Shown: piece after piece, positions 51,775 through 59,626 of the stretch
Layout of the letters: the number at the start of each line of letters is the position of its first letter
Numbering within the stretch: position 1 is the first letter of the stretch
DNA from: Limnohabitans sp. T6-20
Lineage (GTDB): Bacteria > Pseudomonadota > Gammaproteobacteria > Burkholderiales > Burkholderiaceae_C
Length of the DNA: 64,000 nucleotides
Direction of reading: 5' to 3'
Assembly (NCBI RefSeq): GCF_003063505.1
Contig: NZ_NERW01000003.1
Coordinates: 744,001-808,000, forward strand
Notes under the pieces: generated by a model
What the model was told of the DNA's origin: nothing
What the model saw: only the letters and a program-made list of their open reading frames with translations
The model's database searches: none
Translations under genes and position numbers: made by a program

Positions 51775-53859
51775 TTACTCCTGGTGGGTAGCGGCGCTGT
51801 AGCGTTGCATCAAAGCGTTCTGAGCGCCATGGCCGGGCGCCGTCAAACCCACACGGTGGTATTGACCGTCGGGGGCCAGATCCCAGGCATCGCGGCCATC
51901 GTGCAGGTAGGCAATCAGGCATTCGTCAATGATGCGTTGACGCAAAACCGGGTCTGTCACGGGCCATGCCAATTCGATCCTGCGCGTCATGTTGCGGCTC
52001 ATCCAGTCGGCACTCGACAGATACAGCGATTCGTCTTGGTCGGCGCAAAAGTAAAACACCCGCGAGTGCTCCAGAAAGCGGCCAATGACCGAGCGCACCC
52101 GGATGTTTTCACTGAAGCCCGCCACACCGGCAGGCAGCATGCAGGCCCCGCGCACAATCAGGTCGATCTTGGCGCCTTTTTGTCCCGCCTCCAGCAAAGC
52201 CTCGATCAAAGGCTCATCGGTCAAGGCGTTCATCTTGATCACAATGCGCCCCACAGCGCCTCGCGCCGCCGCATCGCCCACAGCCCTGATGCGCGCTTGC
52301 ATGTCGGCATGCAGCTGAAAAGGGGCCACCAGCAAACGCTTCATTTTCGGCAAGCGGCTCTGGCTGGCCAAGTGGCCAAACAACTGGTCCATGTCCGAGG
52401 TGATGTCGGCATCGGCGGTGAGGTAGCTGATATCGGTGTAGAGGGCTGCAGTGCGACGGTTGTAATTGCCTGTCGACAAATGCCCATAACGCTTGAGCGA
52501 GCGCCCCTCGCGCCGCGTGACCAACAACATCTTGGCGTGTGTCTTCAGACCCACGATGCCGTAAACCACCTGCACGCCAATCGATTCGAGTTGCTCAGCC
52601 CAGTTGATGTTGGCTTCTTCGTCAAATCGGGCTTTCAACTCCACCACCGCGGTCACTTCCTTGCCGCGGCGGACGGCTTCGCGCAGCAAATCCATCATGG
52701 TCGGATCGCTGCCTGCACGGTAAATCGTTTGCTTGATGGCCAGCACATTCGGGTCCATGACGGCTTCACGCAAAAACGCCAGCACGCCATCGAAACTCTC
52801 AAACGGCTGGTGGATCATCACATCACCGTCTTTGAGGCGCGCAAAGATCGAACCGTGCTGCGGCACTTGTATTGGAAAACTGGCTTTGTAAGGCGGGAAC
52901 AGCAATTCGGGCGCATCGATCAGATCGATCAGCTGCATCAAGCGCACCAGATTCACGGGTCCATTGACCCGAAACACCGATGGCTCCGGCAGCTGAAACT
53001 CCTTGCGCAAAAACTCCACCAAGCGGGGTGAACAGTTGGCAGACACTTCCAGTCGAACCGCCTGGCCGTAGTGACGGTGCTGCAGTCCTTGGCGCAAGGC
53101 CATGCGCAGATTGGCGATTTCGTCTTCGTCTACCGCGAGATCCGAGTTACGCGTGACCCGAAACTGCGAGAACTGCCCGACCTCACGGCCCGGAAACAAC
53201 TCGGCCAAATGCGCCCGAATCACACTGGACAGCATGACAAAGGCGGTGCTGCCATCACACACCTTGGCTGGCAAGGGGATCAGGCGGGGCAACACACGGG
53301 GTACTTTGACGATCGCGATTTCATTGGATCGGCCAAAAGCATCCTTGCCCGACAGCTGAACAATGAAATTGAGGGACTTGTTGGCCACCTGAGGAAACGG
53401 GTGTGCGGGGTCCAAGCCTACAGGCACCAGCAAAGGTTGAACCTCGCGCTGGAAATAGCTGCGCACCCATTGGCGCTGCGCCGCATTGCGCTCGCCGTGG
53501 GACAGGATGCGGTAACCCTTGCGCTGCAAGGTGGGCAGCAAATCGTCGTTGTACAGCGCGTATTGCCGCGCGATCATCGCATTGGTTTTTTCAGAAATGG
53601 CGGCCAGACTCGCTGCGGTGTACTGCCCCGATTTCAAACTCTGCAAACTGCCCATCACGTGGGGCTCTGCACGCACCTCAAAAAATTCGTCCAAGTTGGA
53701 CGACACAATGCACAGATAGCGCAAACGCTCCAGTACGGGCACTTCCGGGCGGTGCGCCCAGTCCAGCACACGCTCATTGAAAGCAAGGATGCTCAGATCC
53801 CGGTCCAGCAGGGCATACCGATCGTCTGCAAATGAAATCGCGTCTTTTGAATGAACCAT
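51775..53859 (-). CDS. ppk1: Polyphosphate kinase 1
   Basis: Makes long-chain polyphosphate from ATP through a phosphohistidine. The 694-aa protein has the full domain set: N-terminal LLDRDLSILAFNERVLDWAHR and SSNLDEFFEVR, and the head domain. Two phospholipase-D-like C-terminal domains follow. The catalytic His is in GLKTHAKMLLVTRREG, and RYGHLSTGNYN and RGACMLPAGVAG are also conserved. A Pho-box-like site ends 41 bases before its ATG. It shares strand with the agt-like gene upstream and sixA downstream. Confidence 0.95.
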   Translation of the reverse strand: MVHSKDAISFADDRYALLDRDLSILAFNERVLDWAHRPEVPVLERLRYLCIVSSNLDEFFEVRAEPHVMGSLQSLKSGQYTAASLAAISEKTNAMIARQYALYNDDLLPTLQRKGYRILSHGERNAAQRQWVRSYFQREVQPLLVPVGLDPAHPFPQVANKSLNFIVQLSGKDAFGRSNEIAIVKVPRVLPRLIPLPAKVCDGSTAFVMLSSVIRAHLAELFPGREVGQFSQFRVTRNSDLAVDEDEIANLRMALRQGLQHRHYGQAVRLEVSANCSPRLVEFLRKEFQLPEPSVFRVNGPVNLVRLMQLIDLIDAPELLFPPYKASFPIQVPQHGSIFARLKDGDVMIHQPFESFDGVLAFLREAVMDPNVLAIKQTIYRAGSDPTMMDLLREAVRRGKEVTAVVELKARFDEEANINWAEQLESIGVQVVYGIVGLKTHAKMLLVTRREGRSLKRYGHLSTGNYNRRTAALYTDISYLTADADITSDMDQLFGHLASQSRLPKMKRLLVAPFQLHADMQARIRAVGDAAARGAVGRIVIKMNALTDEPLIEALLEAGQKGAKIDLIVRGACMLPAGVAGFSENIRVRSVIGRFLEHSRVFYFCADQDESLYLSSADWMSRNMTRRIELAWPVTDPVLRQRIIDECLIAYLHDGRDAWDLAPDGQYHRVGLTAPGHGAQNALMQRYSAATHQE

Positions 53860-53900
53860 GGCACTGTGTAATGAATTGAAAAATCATTCTAGGAAGCCAC

Positions 53901-53918
53901 CGTGTCAATTTGATGACA
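53901..53918 (-). promoter_or_regulatory. Pho-box-like site upstream of ppk1
   Basis: Minus-strand ATGTCAT-CAAA-TTGACAC in the 69-base gap between the agt-like gene and ppk1, ending 41 bases before the ppk1 ATG. Confidence 0.55.
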
Positions 53919-53928
53919 TCTTCGTGAA

Positions 53929-54972
53929 TCACAAACCAGTGCCGCCGCCTGATGCAGGCACCAGATGCGATACGAACAGTTCTACCGTTTTGGGCCAACC
54001 AAACGCCTCAGCTCGCTGACGCGGCTCTGCGCGGTCAATCGAAAGGCAATTCAAGACCGCCGCATTCAAATCCTCAGACAACTCACCGCCCATCGTCTGC
54101 CCATCCGCATCGCCCAGCACTTGCAAGGGGCCATCCACCGGAAACGCCGCCACCGGGGTGCCGCACGCCATGGCTTCCAACATAACCAGCCCAAAAGTCT
54201 CGTTGCGCGAAGGAAAGACAAACACGTCGGCAGCCGCATACACCTTGGCCAGCTGATCGCGTGGCAACACGCCCATCCAGACCACGTCCGGATACCGAGC
54301 CTTGAGCTGCGCCTCCAGCGGACCGACGCCGCAGACAATGCGCGTGCCTTCCAGCTTCAAGTCCAAAAAAGCATCGATGTTTTTCTCGTAAGAAACACGG
54401 CCCACGAACAAGGTGTACGGTCGCGGATGGCCCTGCAATTCGGGGATTTCCAGGGGCAAAGTGTGGTGATCAAACAAATCCAGGTCCACACCGTGTGTCC
54501 AAGGCTTGAGCGACTTGAATCCCCGGCTTTCCAGCATGTTCAGCACCCCTTGCGTGGGCACCATCACCCCCGAAGACGGGCGGTGGAAATGGCGAAACAA
54601 GCCATAGCCCAGGAACAAAGGCACACGCAACGCGGCCTTGAGGATTTCAGGAAATTTGGTGTGAAATGCGGTGGTGAATTTCCACCCCCTTTTCAGGCAA
54701 TGCTTGCGTGCAGCCCAACCCAAAGGGCCTTCAGTGGCAATGTGCACCGCATCCGGCTGCAGAGCATCCAGCATCGCGGCCAGCGCTTTATAGGGGCGCA
54801 CGGCCAGATCAATGCCCGCATAACCGGGACAGCTTCGATTCTTGAAAAGGCCCGGGTGCATGACCGACACATTCACACCCCATGGGCCCATGGCTTGCAC
54901 CAACTCATGCAAGGTGGTGACCACGCCATTGACCTGGGGGTGCCAGGCATCGGTGATGAGTGCCAGCTTCAT
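53929..54972 (-). CDS. agt: GT4 glycosyltransferase, Agt-like (glycolipid synthesis)
   Basis: Resembles the Agt glycosyltransferases that put glucose or glucuronate on diacylglycerol during phosphate starvation in Agrobacterium and marine bacteria. The 347-aa GT-B protein has MKLALITDAWHPQVNGVVTTLHELVQ, VHIATEGPLGWAARKHC and FTTAFHTKFPEI. The donor-binding FPSRNETFGLVMLEAMACGTPVAAF is also present. Its start overlaps the plcP-like stop by four bases, the plcP-agt pairing known from lipid remodelling. The diacylglycerol released by PlcP would be its acceptor. Confidence 0.82.
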   Translation of the reverse strand: MKLALITDAWHPQVNGVVTTLHELVQAMGPWGVNVSVMHPGLFKNRSCPGYAGIDLAVRPYKALAAMLDALQPDAVHIATEGPLGWAARKHCLKRGWKFTTAFHTKFPEILKAALRVPLFLGYGLFRHFHRPSSGVMVPTQGVLNMLESRGFKSLKPWTHGVDLDLFDHHTLPLEIPELQGHPRPYTLFVGRVSYEKNIDAFLDLKLEGTRIVCGVGPLEAQLKARYPDVVWMGVLPRDQLAKVYAAADVFVFPSRNETFGLVMLEAMACGTPVAAFPVDGPLQVLGDADGQTMGGELSEDLNAAVLNCLSIDRAEPRQRAEAFGWPKTVELFVSHLVPASGGGTGL

Positions 54973-55889
54973 ACAGGCACCACCGCAGCCACAGGCGCAC
55001 GGCTGAGCACCACCGCCTGGCCACCCCAGTGGATGATTTCCAGGCGGCCATCAGGGTGTTCCACCAAGGCGGTTCGGCTTTCCACCCAATCGCCATCGTT
55101 GCAATACAAAGTGCCATTCACTTCGCGAATTTCTGCATGGTGAATGTGCCCGCACACCACGCCGTCAAAGCCCCGGCGCTTGGCTTCGTGCGCGACAGCC
55201 ACCTCAAAATCACTGATGAAGTTGACCGCCTTTTTGACTTTCAGCTTGAGGTAGGCCGACAAAGACCAGTATTCCAGTCCGATTCGGGCCCTGAAACTGT
55301 TCAAGTGTCGATTGATCTTGAGGGTCAGCTCATACAACCAGTCACCCACATACGCCAGCCACTTGGCACACTGGATCACACCATCGAAATGGTCACCATG
55401 CACCACCCACAGCTTGAGACCCTTGGCGGTGGTGTGGGCCGCTTCGTGCATCACCTCCACGCCACCAAATGCGTGGCCCACAAAATGCCTGGCGAACTCG
55501 TCGTGGTTGCCCGGCACATAAATCACGCGACACCCTTTGCGGGCCCTGCGCAACAGTTTTTGCACCACATCGTTGTGGCTTTGTGGCCAGAACCAGCGCC
55601 TGCGCAACTGCCAGCCATCCACAATGTCGCCCACCAGATACAACACATCGCTGGGGTGGTGCCGCAAAAAGTCGAGCAAGGCTTCGGCCTGAAACCCCGG
55701 TGTCCCGATGTGCAGGTCTGAAATGAAAATCGCCCGCAACCGTTGATGGTCTGCAGGCGATGCTTCTTCATCGTGGGGCGGAATTCGCCCCCCGACACCC
55801 AGTGGCTCTCCCACCAAGGTCTCGTCCAGACCCGCATAAGAGGTCTTGAACAGGGGGCTGTTTTGCAATGGCCCAAGCGGCGACGTCAT
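54969..55889 (-). CDS. plcP: PlcP-like phospholipase C (calcineurin-type metallophosphoesterase)
   Basis: PlcP removes the phosphorylated head group from membrane phospholipids under phosphate shortage, leaving diacylglycerol. The 306-aa protein has the metal-binding motifs FISDLHIGTPGFQAEALLDFL, LVGDIVDGWQLRRRW, VPGNHDEFARHF, VVHGDHFDGVIQ and VCGHIHHAEI. The PlcP-type SLSAYLKLKVKKAVNFISDFE and NDGDWVESRTALVEHPDG are also there. It is often annotated as a UDP-2,3-diacylglucosamine hydrolase, but length, these blocks and the coupled agt gene favour PlcP. It overlaps both neighbours by four bases. Confidence 0.83.
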   Translation of the reverse strand: MTSPLGPLQNSPLFKTSYAGLDETLVGEPLGVGGRIPPHDEEASPADHQRLRAIFISDLHIGTPGFQAEALLDFLRHHPSDVLYLVGDIVDGWQLRRRWFWPQSHNDVVQKLLRRARKGCRVIYVPGNHDEFARHFVGHAFGGVEVMHEAAHTTAKGLKLWVVHGDHFDGVIQCAKWLAYVGDWLYELTLKINRHLNSFRARIGLEYWSLSAYLKLKVKKAVNFISDFEVAVAHEAKRRGFDGVVCGHIHHAEIREVNGTLYCNDGDWVESRTALVEHPDGRLEIIHWGGQAVVLSRAPVAAVVPV

Positions 55890-56731
55890 GGCACACCCAT
55901 CGAAAAATGCTTGCGGTACCGGGCAGGCAAATCTGCTGTGCGCATCATCATGGGCAAGTCGGCCGTGTTGAAGTCAGGGTCCCATGCCGGTGCGCCCAAG
56001 ACCTTGGCCCCCAGCCTCAAATAGCCTTTGATGAGCGCAGGCGGATCGATCTGCACATCATGGCCCAGCTCGTCCACAGGCAAAGGCAATCGTGGTCGAA
56101 CATGGTATTGAATATTCGCCAGGTGTGTCTCACGCAGCTGGTGCCAGATGCTGGCCGCAGCGTCGCCCGTGACCACGCCGTTGTGGAGCATGGGAATGCT
56201 GGCGCAGCCGATCATGGTGTCCAGGCGGTTGCGGTCCATGAACTCAAACAAGGCGCCCCACAAAGCCATGATCACGCCGCCATGCCGGTGCTCGGCATGG
56301 ACACAGCTGCGGCCCAGCTCCACCATCCGTTTGCGCAGATCACGCAAACGGGTCAAATCAAATTCGGTGTCGCTGTAAGTGCTGCCGGCACGCTTGGCTT
56401 GCGCGGGCGTGAGCACCCTGTAAGTGCCAATCACCTGTCCACTCAAGGTGTCACGAACCAGCAGATGCTCGCAGTAGTCATCGAACAAATCGATGTCATG
56501 ACCGGGCAAGGTTTTCGGCAGTCTCGCGCCCATCTCGGTCGCGAATACCGAATACCTCAGTTGCTGTGCCTCCCGAACTTCATCCTGATGCTTCGCCCAA
56601 GCAACTTGAATGGTGCTTTGCACACGCCGAGGCAAAAAATCCACATTGGGGTTGGCTGGCCCTGGATGAAGTGACCCCCTGGGAAAATACACGGGCGATA
56701 GCGCAAAAGTGGGATTTGGCAACTCTTTCAT
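55886..56731 (-). CDS. OlsB-like N-acyltransferase (ornithine lipid synthesis)
   Basis: A 281-aa protein of the GNAT/OlsB type, which acylates the alpha-amino group of ornithine (or another amino acid) using acyl-ACP. Family blocks: AQQLRYSVFATEMGARLPKTLPGHDIDLFDDYCEHLLVRDTLSGQVIGTYRVLTP, and further on ELGRSCVHAEHRHGGVIMALWGALFEFM and LIGCASIPM-like MIGCASIPM. The partner OlsA O-acyltransferase is not in the window. AAGGAG precedes the ATG. First gene of the coupled olsB-like/plcP/agt operon, with a Pho-box-like site 45 bases upstream, so phosphorus-free aminolipids are the likely product. Confidence 0.78.
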   Translation of the reverse strand: MKELPNPTFALSPVYFPRGSLHPGPANPNVDFLPRRVQSTIQVAWAKHQDEVREAQQLRYSVFATEMGARLPKTLPGHDIDLFDDYCEHLLVRDTLSGQVIGTYRVLTPAQAKRAGSTYSDTEFDLTRLRDLRKRMVELGRSCVHAEHRHGGVIMALWGALFEFMDRNRLDTMIGCASIPMLHNGVVTGDAAASIWHQLRETHLANIQYHVRPRLPLPVDELGHDVQIDPPALIKGYLRLGAKVLGAPAWDPDFNTADLPMMMRTADLPARYRKHFSMGVP

Positions 56732-56776
56732 GGCAACAACTCCTTGTGATCCATGCCACCATGGTCCCCAAAAGCA

Positions 56777-56794
56777 ATGACAGGAAAAAGTCTG
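56777..56794 (-). promoter_or_regulatory. Pho-box-like site upstream of the olsB-like/plcP/agt operon
   Basis: Minus-strand CAGACTT-TTTC-CTGTCAT. One half is perfect and the other matches 4 of 7. It ends 45 bases before the ATG, the same distance as at ppk2. Confidence 0.45.
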
Positions 56795-56869
56795 CTGTAT
56801 GAATATTTCGTGTCGCCTGCAACTTATGCAGCGAGCGCCAGCGCCAACGCGCGCCCATTCAAAAGCGAC

Positions 56870-57106
56870 TCAGATGGCCCGCAGCGCCTCACTCAACTGG
56901 TCGATGCGATTGGCCCAGTCAGCGTCTTCCAGAAGTTTTTCACGCAAAAACGCCGCCTAGGCAGGCGTCCAAAAATCGGCATCTGGCAGTGCAATGTCGC
57001 CTGCCAGTGGCGTGTGCGTTTTGATAAACGCCGCAATGCTCAACCGATCACAAGGCAAGCCCAGTTGCGCAAAGAGTTCATGAAATGGATGGTGAGGCGT
57101 GTCCAT
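56870..57106 (-). pseudogene. DUF2789 gene interrupted by an in-frame amber codon
   Basis: Reading from ATG 57106 gives MDTPHHPFHELFAQLGLP followed by FIKTHTPL and DADFWTPA, then TAG at 56959-56957 (codon 50). The same frame continues AAFLREKLLEDADWANRIDQ and stops at TGA 56872-56870, for 78 codons. The DUF2789 family is about 75 residues and normally reads WTPAQAAFL here, so the TAG is a single CAG-to-TAG change. The rest is intact, so the break looks recent, a sequencing error, or a read-through case. It lies 12 bases after phaC. This accounts for most of the 387-base gap between phaC and the olsB-like gene. Confidence 0.8.
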
Positions 57107-57118
57107 GGCAAAAGCCTT

Positions 57119-58873
57119 TCATTTTTGCAACACATACTGACCCGGTGCATCGTCCATGGGAGACAAGCCCATGTCGGGTGCGCCCATGGCAGGCAAAGGC
57201 CCCACTTCGCCCGAATGGGCTTGCAACCACGCCAGCCAATGCGGCCACCACGAGCCTTCATGGCGGACTGCAGCTTGCAGCCAGGCTTCAGGATCGAGAT
57301 ACGGCCCATCGTGCCTGCGAGTCAACACTTGGTAACTTCGCCCCGGCAACCCTGGCGGATTGACAATGCCCACATTGTGCCCCCCTGATGTCAACAAAAA
57401 GGTGGTGTCTACATTGGTCAACAGGTGTAATTTGTGAACCGAGCGCCAAGGTGCAACATGGTCACGCACCGTGCCAATGCCGTAAATCGGGCATTGAACA
57501 TCGGTCAAGGCCACCGGCTTGCCATTGACGGGGTAGCGGCCACTGGCCAAATCGTTTTTCAAAAACATGCGGTGCAAATATTGGGTATGCATGCGGTAAG
57601 GCAAGCGTGTGCCGTCGGCATTCCAAGCCATCAAGTCACTGAACGGCGTGCGTTCTCCCAACAAATAATCCTTGAGCAGTCGCGACCAGATCAGGTCGTT
57701 GGAGTTCATCCATTGGAACGCGCCCGCCATCTGCGCACTGTCCAGATAACCCCGGTCCCACATGATGTCCTCCAGATGGGCCACCTGGCTGTCGTCAATG
57801 AAAAGTTCCAACTCGCCCGGCTCGGTGAAATCGGTTTGGGCGGCGATCAGTGTCATGCTGGCCAGGCGGTCATCGGCCTCTCTGGCCATGGCCGCTGCAG
57901 CGATGGCCAGCAGCGTTCCGCCCAGGCAATAGCCCACAGCGTGCACTTTGTGTCTGGGCACCACGGCGCACACCACCTCCAGCGCATCCATGACGCCCAT
58001 GCGCAAGTAGTCGTCCATGTCCAGTTCGCGGTCATCGGCCGTGGGATTGGTCCACGACATGGCAAACACGGTGTGCCCCTGATCCACCAAGTATTTGATC
58101 AGCGAGTTGTTTGGCGACAAGTCGAGGATGTAGTACTTCATGATCCAAGCGGGCACGATCAACACAGGCTCTGGCCTCACCTGCCCCGTGGTGGGTGTGT
58201 ACTGAATCAACTCGATCAAGTGGTTGCGGTAAATGACCTGCCCCGGCGTCACCGCCAGATTGCGCCCCACCTCATAAAGCTCTGACCCTTTGGGCGCAGC
58301 ACCTGACTGGTATCGCTGGATGTCTTCCAGCCAATTTTGAAAACCCTGACGCAAATTGGCCCCCATGGTTTCCTGGGTGCGTTCCAGCACTTCGGGGTTG
58401 GTCAACACAAAATTGGCGGGCGACACCATGTCCAGACACTGTCTGGCCGTGAAATTGACCACGGCTTCGTGGTGCGGCGAAACGCCCCTCACACCGGTCG
58501 TCGCTTCTTGCCACCATTGTTGTGTCAGCAAAAAGGATTGGCTGATCGCGTTGAACGGCCAGTGCTGCCAACCGGGATATGTGAAACGGGTGTCGTGCAC
58601 CATGGGCTCGATGCAGGGTTTGCAGTCGTTTCTTTGCGCTTGAACTGCGTAGTTAAGCCCATGCTGCACATTTTGCATGGCCAGTTGGAGCAACTTGAGT
58701 TGCTCGGCCGGATTCATGGACAGATGCGTGACCCAGTCGTCAAACGCCATTCGCAAAGACGCGGTGGAAACGCCTCTTGTGTATGGCGACAACTGGGTGT
58801 GCGCCCAGCGGTCAAGCGTAGGCCCCGGACGATGCGAATCGGCAAAACGCTGGCGATAGTGAGGCATGTTCAT
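57119..58873 (-). CDS. phaC: Class I polyhydroxyalkanoate synthase
   Basis: Polymerises (R)-3-hydroxyacyl-CoA into storage polyester. The 584-aa protein has the N-terminal PhaC domain (TYPGWQHWPFNAISQSFLLTQQWWQEA) and then an alpha/beta hydrolase domain. The lipase-like box is GYCLGG with catalytic C316 (VHAVGYCLGGTLLAIAA). The catalytic Asp region is GIGTVRDHVAPW, and the His is in LTSGGHNVGIVNPPG. Length is typical. No phaA, phaB or phasin is adjacent. Polyester and polyphosphate are often stored together, which fits the neighbourhood. Confidence 0.93.
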   Translation of the reverse strand: MNMPHYRQRFADSHRPGPTLDRWAHTQLSPYTRGVSTASLRMAFDDWVTHLSMNPAEQLKLLQLAMQNVQHGLNYAVQAQRNDCKPCIEPMVHDTRFTYPGWQHWPFNAISQSFLLTQQWWQEATTGVRGVSPHHEAVVNFTARQCLDMVSPANFVLTNPEVLERTQETMGANLRQGFQNWLEDIQRYQSGAAPKGSELYEVGRNLAVTPGQVIYRNHLIELIQYTPTTGQVRPEPVLIVPAWIMKYYILDLSPNNSLIKYLVDQGHTVFAMSWTNPTADDRELDMDDYLRMGVMDALEVVCAVVPRHKVHAVGYCLGGTLLAIAAAAMAREADDRLASMTLIAAQTDFTEPGELELFIDDSQVAHLEDIMWDRGYLDSAQMAGAFQWMNSNDLIWSRLLKDYLLGERTPFSDLMAWNADGTRLPYRMHTQYLHRMFLKNDLASGRYPVNGKPVALTDVQCPIYGIGTVRDHVAPWRSVHKLHLLTNVDTTFLLTSGGHNVGIVNPPGLPGRSYQVLTRRHDGPYLDPEAWLQAAVRHEGSWWPHWLAWLQAHSGEVGPLPAMGAPDMGLSPMDDAPGQYVLQK

Positions 58874-59010
58874 CGCAACATGCTATGCCGCGCTGCGCCC
58901 GCCTCACATTGGCCTTTCGGTGTGTTTAGCTACACCGATGGAACCATACCGTTCAGGGTATCCCCAGCTGACGCGCGGCACGCAGACAGCCGGGATCGAA
59001 CCCACAAGGC

Positions 59011-59505
59011 TCAGAGCATCATGCTCAACTGGAACACCGAGTTGGGCGCTTTGGGCATGACCGGCGCAGGCATGGGCTTCAGGCGGAACTGGCCCAGCAT
59101 GGACGTGACGCGGGCATCGCGTGGCATGTGGGGCACGGCCACATCGTCCAGCGTTTGCTCAGACAATGTTTCTTGAAGATGCCGCTGAATTTCGGACTCC
59201 AAATGCTTCATTGGGTGCGCGTCATCGGGGTAAACCTCGTCAAAACTGTGCACCACTTCGAAGTGTTTCACCACATCCCACAAAGTGATGTCTTCGGGAT
59301 TGCCACGAATTTGATAACCACCACCCGGACCACGGTGAGCGCGGATCAAGCCCGCTTCGCGCAGCTCCTTGAGGATCGACTCGGTATATGAGCAAGAAAG
59401 GCCCAGGCCCGTCGCAATTTCTTCGGTTGTGACAGGCTTCACGGTGGCACGAGACGTGATGTAAACCGCGATATCGACGGCTTTGGCTGTTTTCTTCAAG
59501 ATCAT
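59011..59505 (-). CDS. Rrf2-family regulator without iron-sulphur cysteines
   Basis: A 164-aa winged-helix protein. N-terminal Rrf2 domain: MILKKTAKAVDIAVYITSRATVKPVTTEEIATGLGLSCSYTESILKELREAGLIRAHRGPGGGYQIRGNPEDITLWDVV. The three cluster cysteines of IscR/NsrR are absent (only C38 in the recognition helix region), so it is probably not an Fe-S sensor of that kind. A C-terminal extension of about 45 residues is unlike standard members. It is divergent from the MerR gene across an AT-rich 121-base gap. Confidence 0.85.
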   Translation of the reverse strand: MILKKTAKAVDIAVYITSRATVKPVTTEEIATGLGLSCSYTESILKELREAGLIRAHRGPGGGYQIRGNPEDITLWDVVKHFEVVHSFDEVYPDDAHPMKHLESEIQRHLQETLSEQTLDDVAVPHMPRDARVTSMLGQFRLKPMPAPVMPKAPNSVFQLSMML

Positions 59506-59518
59506 GGCGGGCCTTTGT

Positions 59519-59612
59519 TTGAATAGACATTGTATTGTTTAAAACAGAAAATTCAATTCAAAACATGTTTTTTCTTTACAAATTTCTTTTAAGACATAAA
59601 ATATCTATTCAA
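59519..59612. promoter_or_regulatory. AT-rich divergent promoter region with long-range inverted repeat
   Basis: TTGAATAGA (59519-59527) and its complement TCTATTCAA (59604-59612) flank the strongly AT-rich gap between the Rrf2 and MerR genes, one near each start codon. They could be a paired operator for either regulator. The surrounding T/A runs contrast with the GC-rich neighbours. Confidence 0.5.
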
Positions 59613-59626
59613 TACATAAACAAACA

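Noticed and set aside
54969..55889. LpxH (UDP-2,3-diacylglucosamine hydrolase)
   Set aside because: It is longer than typical LpxH (about 240 aa), has PlcP-type blocks and is coupled to an agt-like gene; a phylogeny would settle it.
58981..59010. tRNA T-arm-like sequence (minus strand GGGTTCGATCCC) near the Rrf2 stop
   Set aside because: The T-stem has a mismatch and no matching acceptor, D or anticodon arms are found upstream, where the Rrf2 coding sequence lies. A tRNAscan run would decide.
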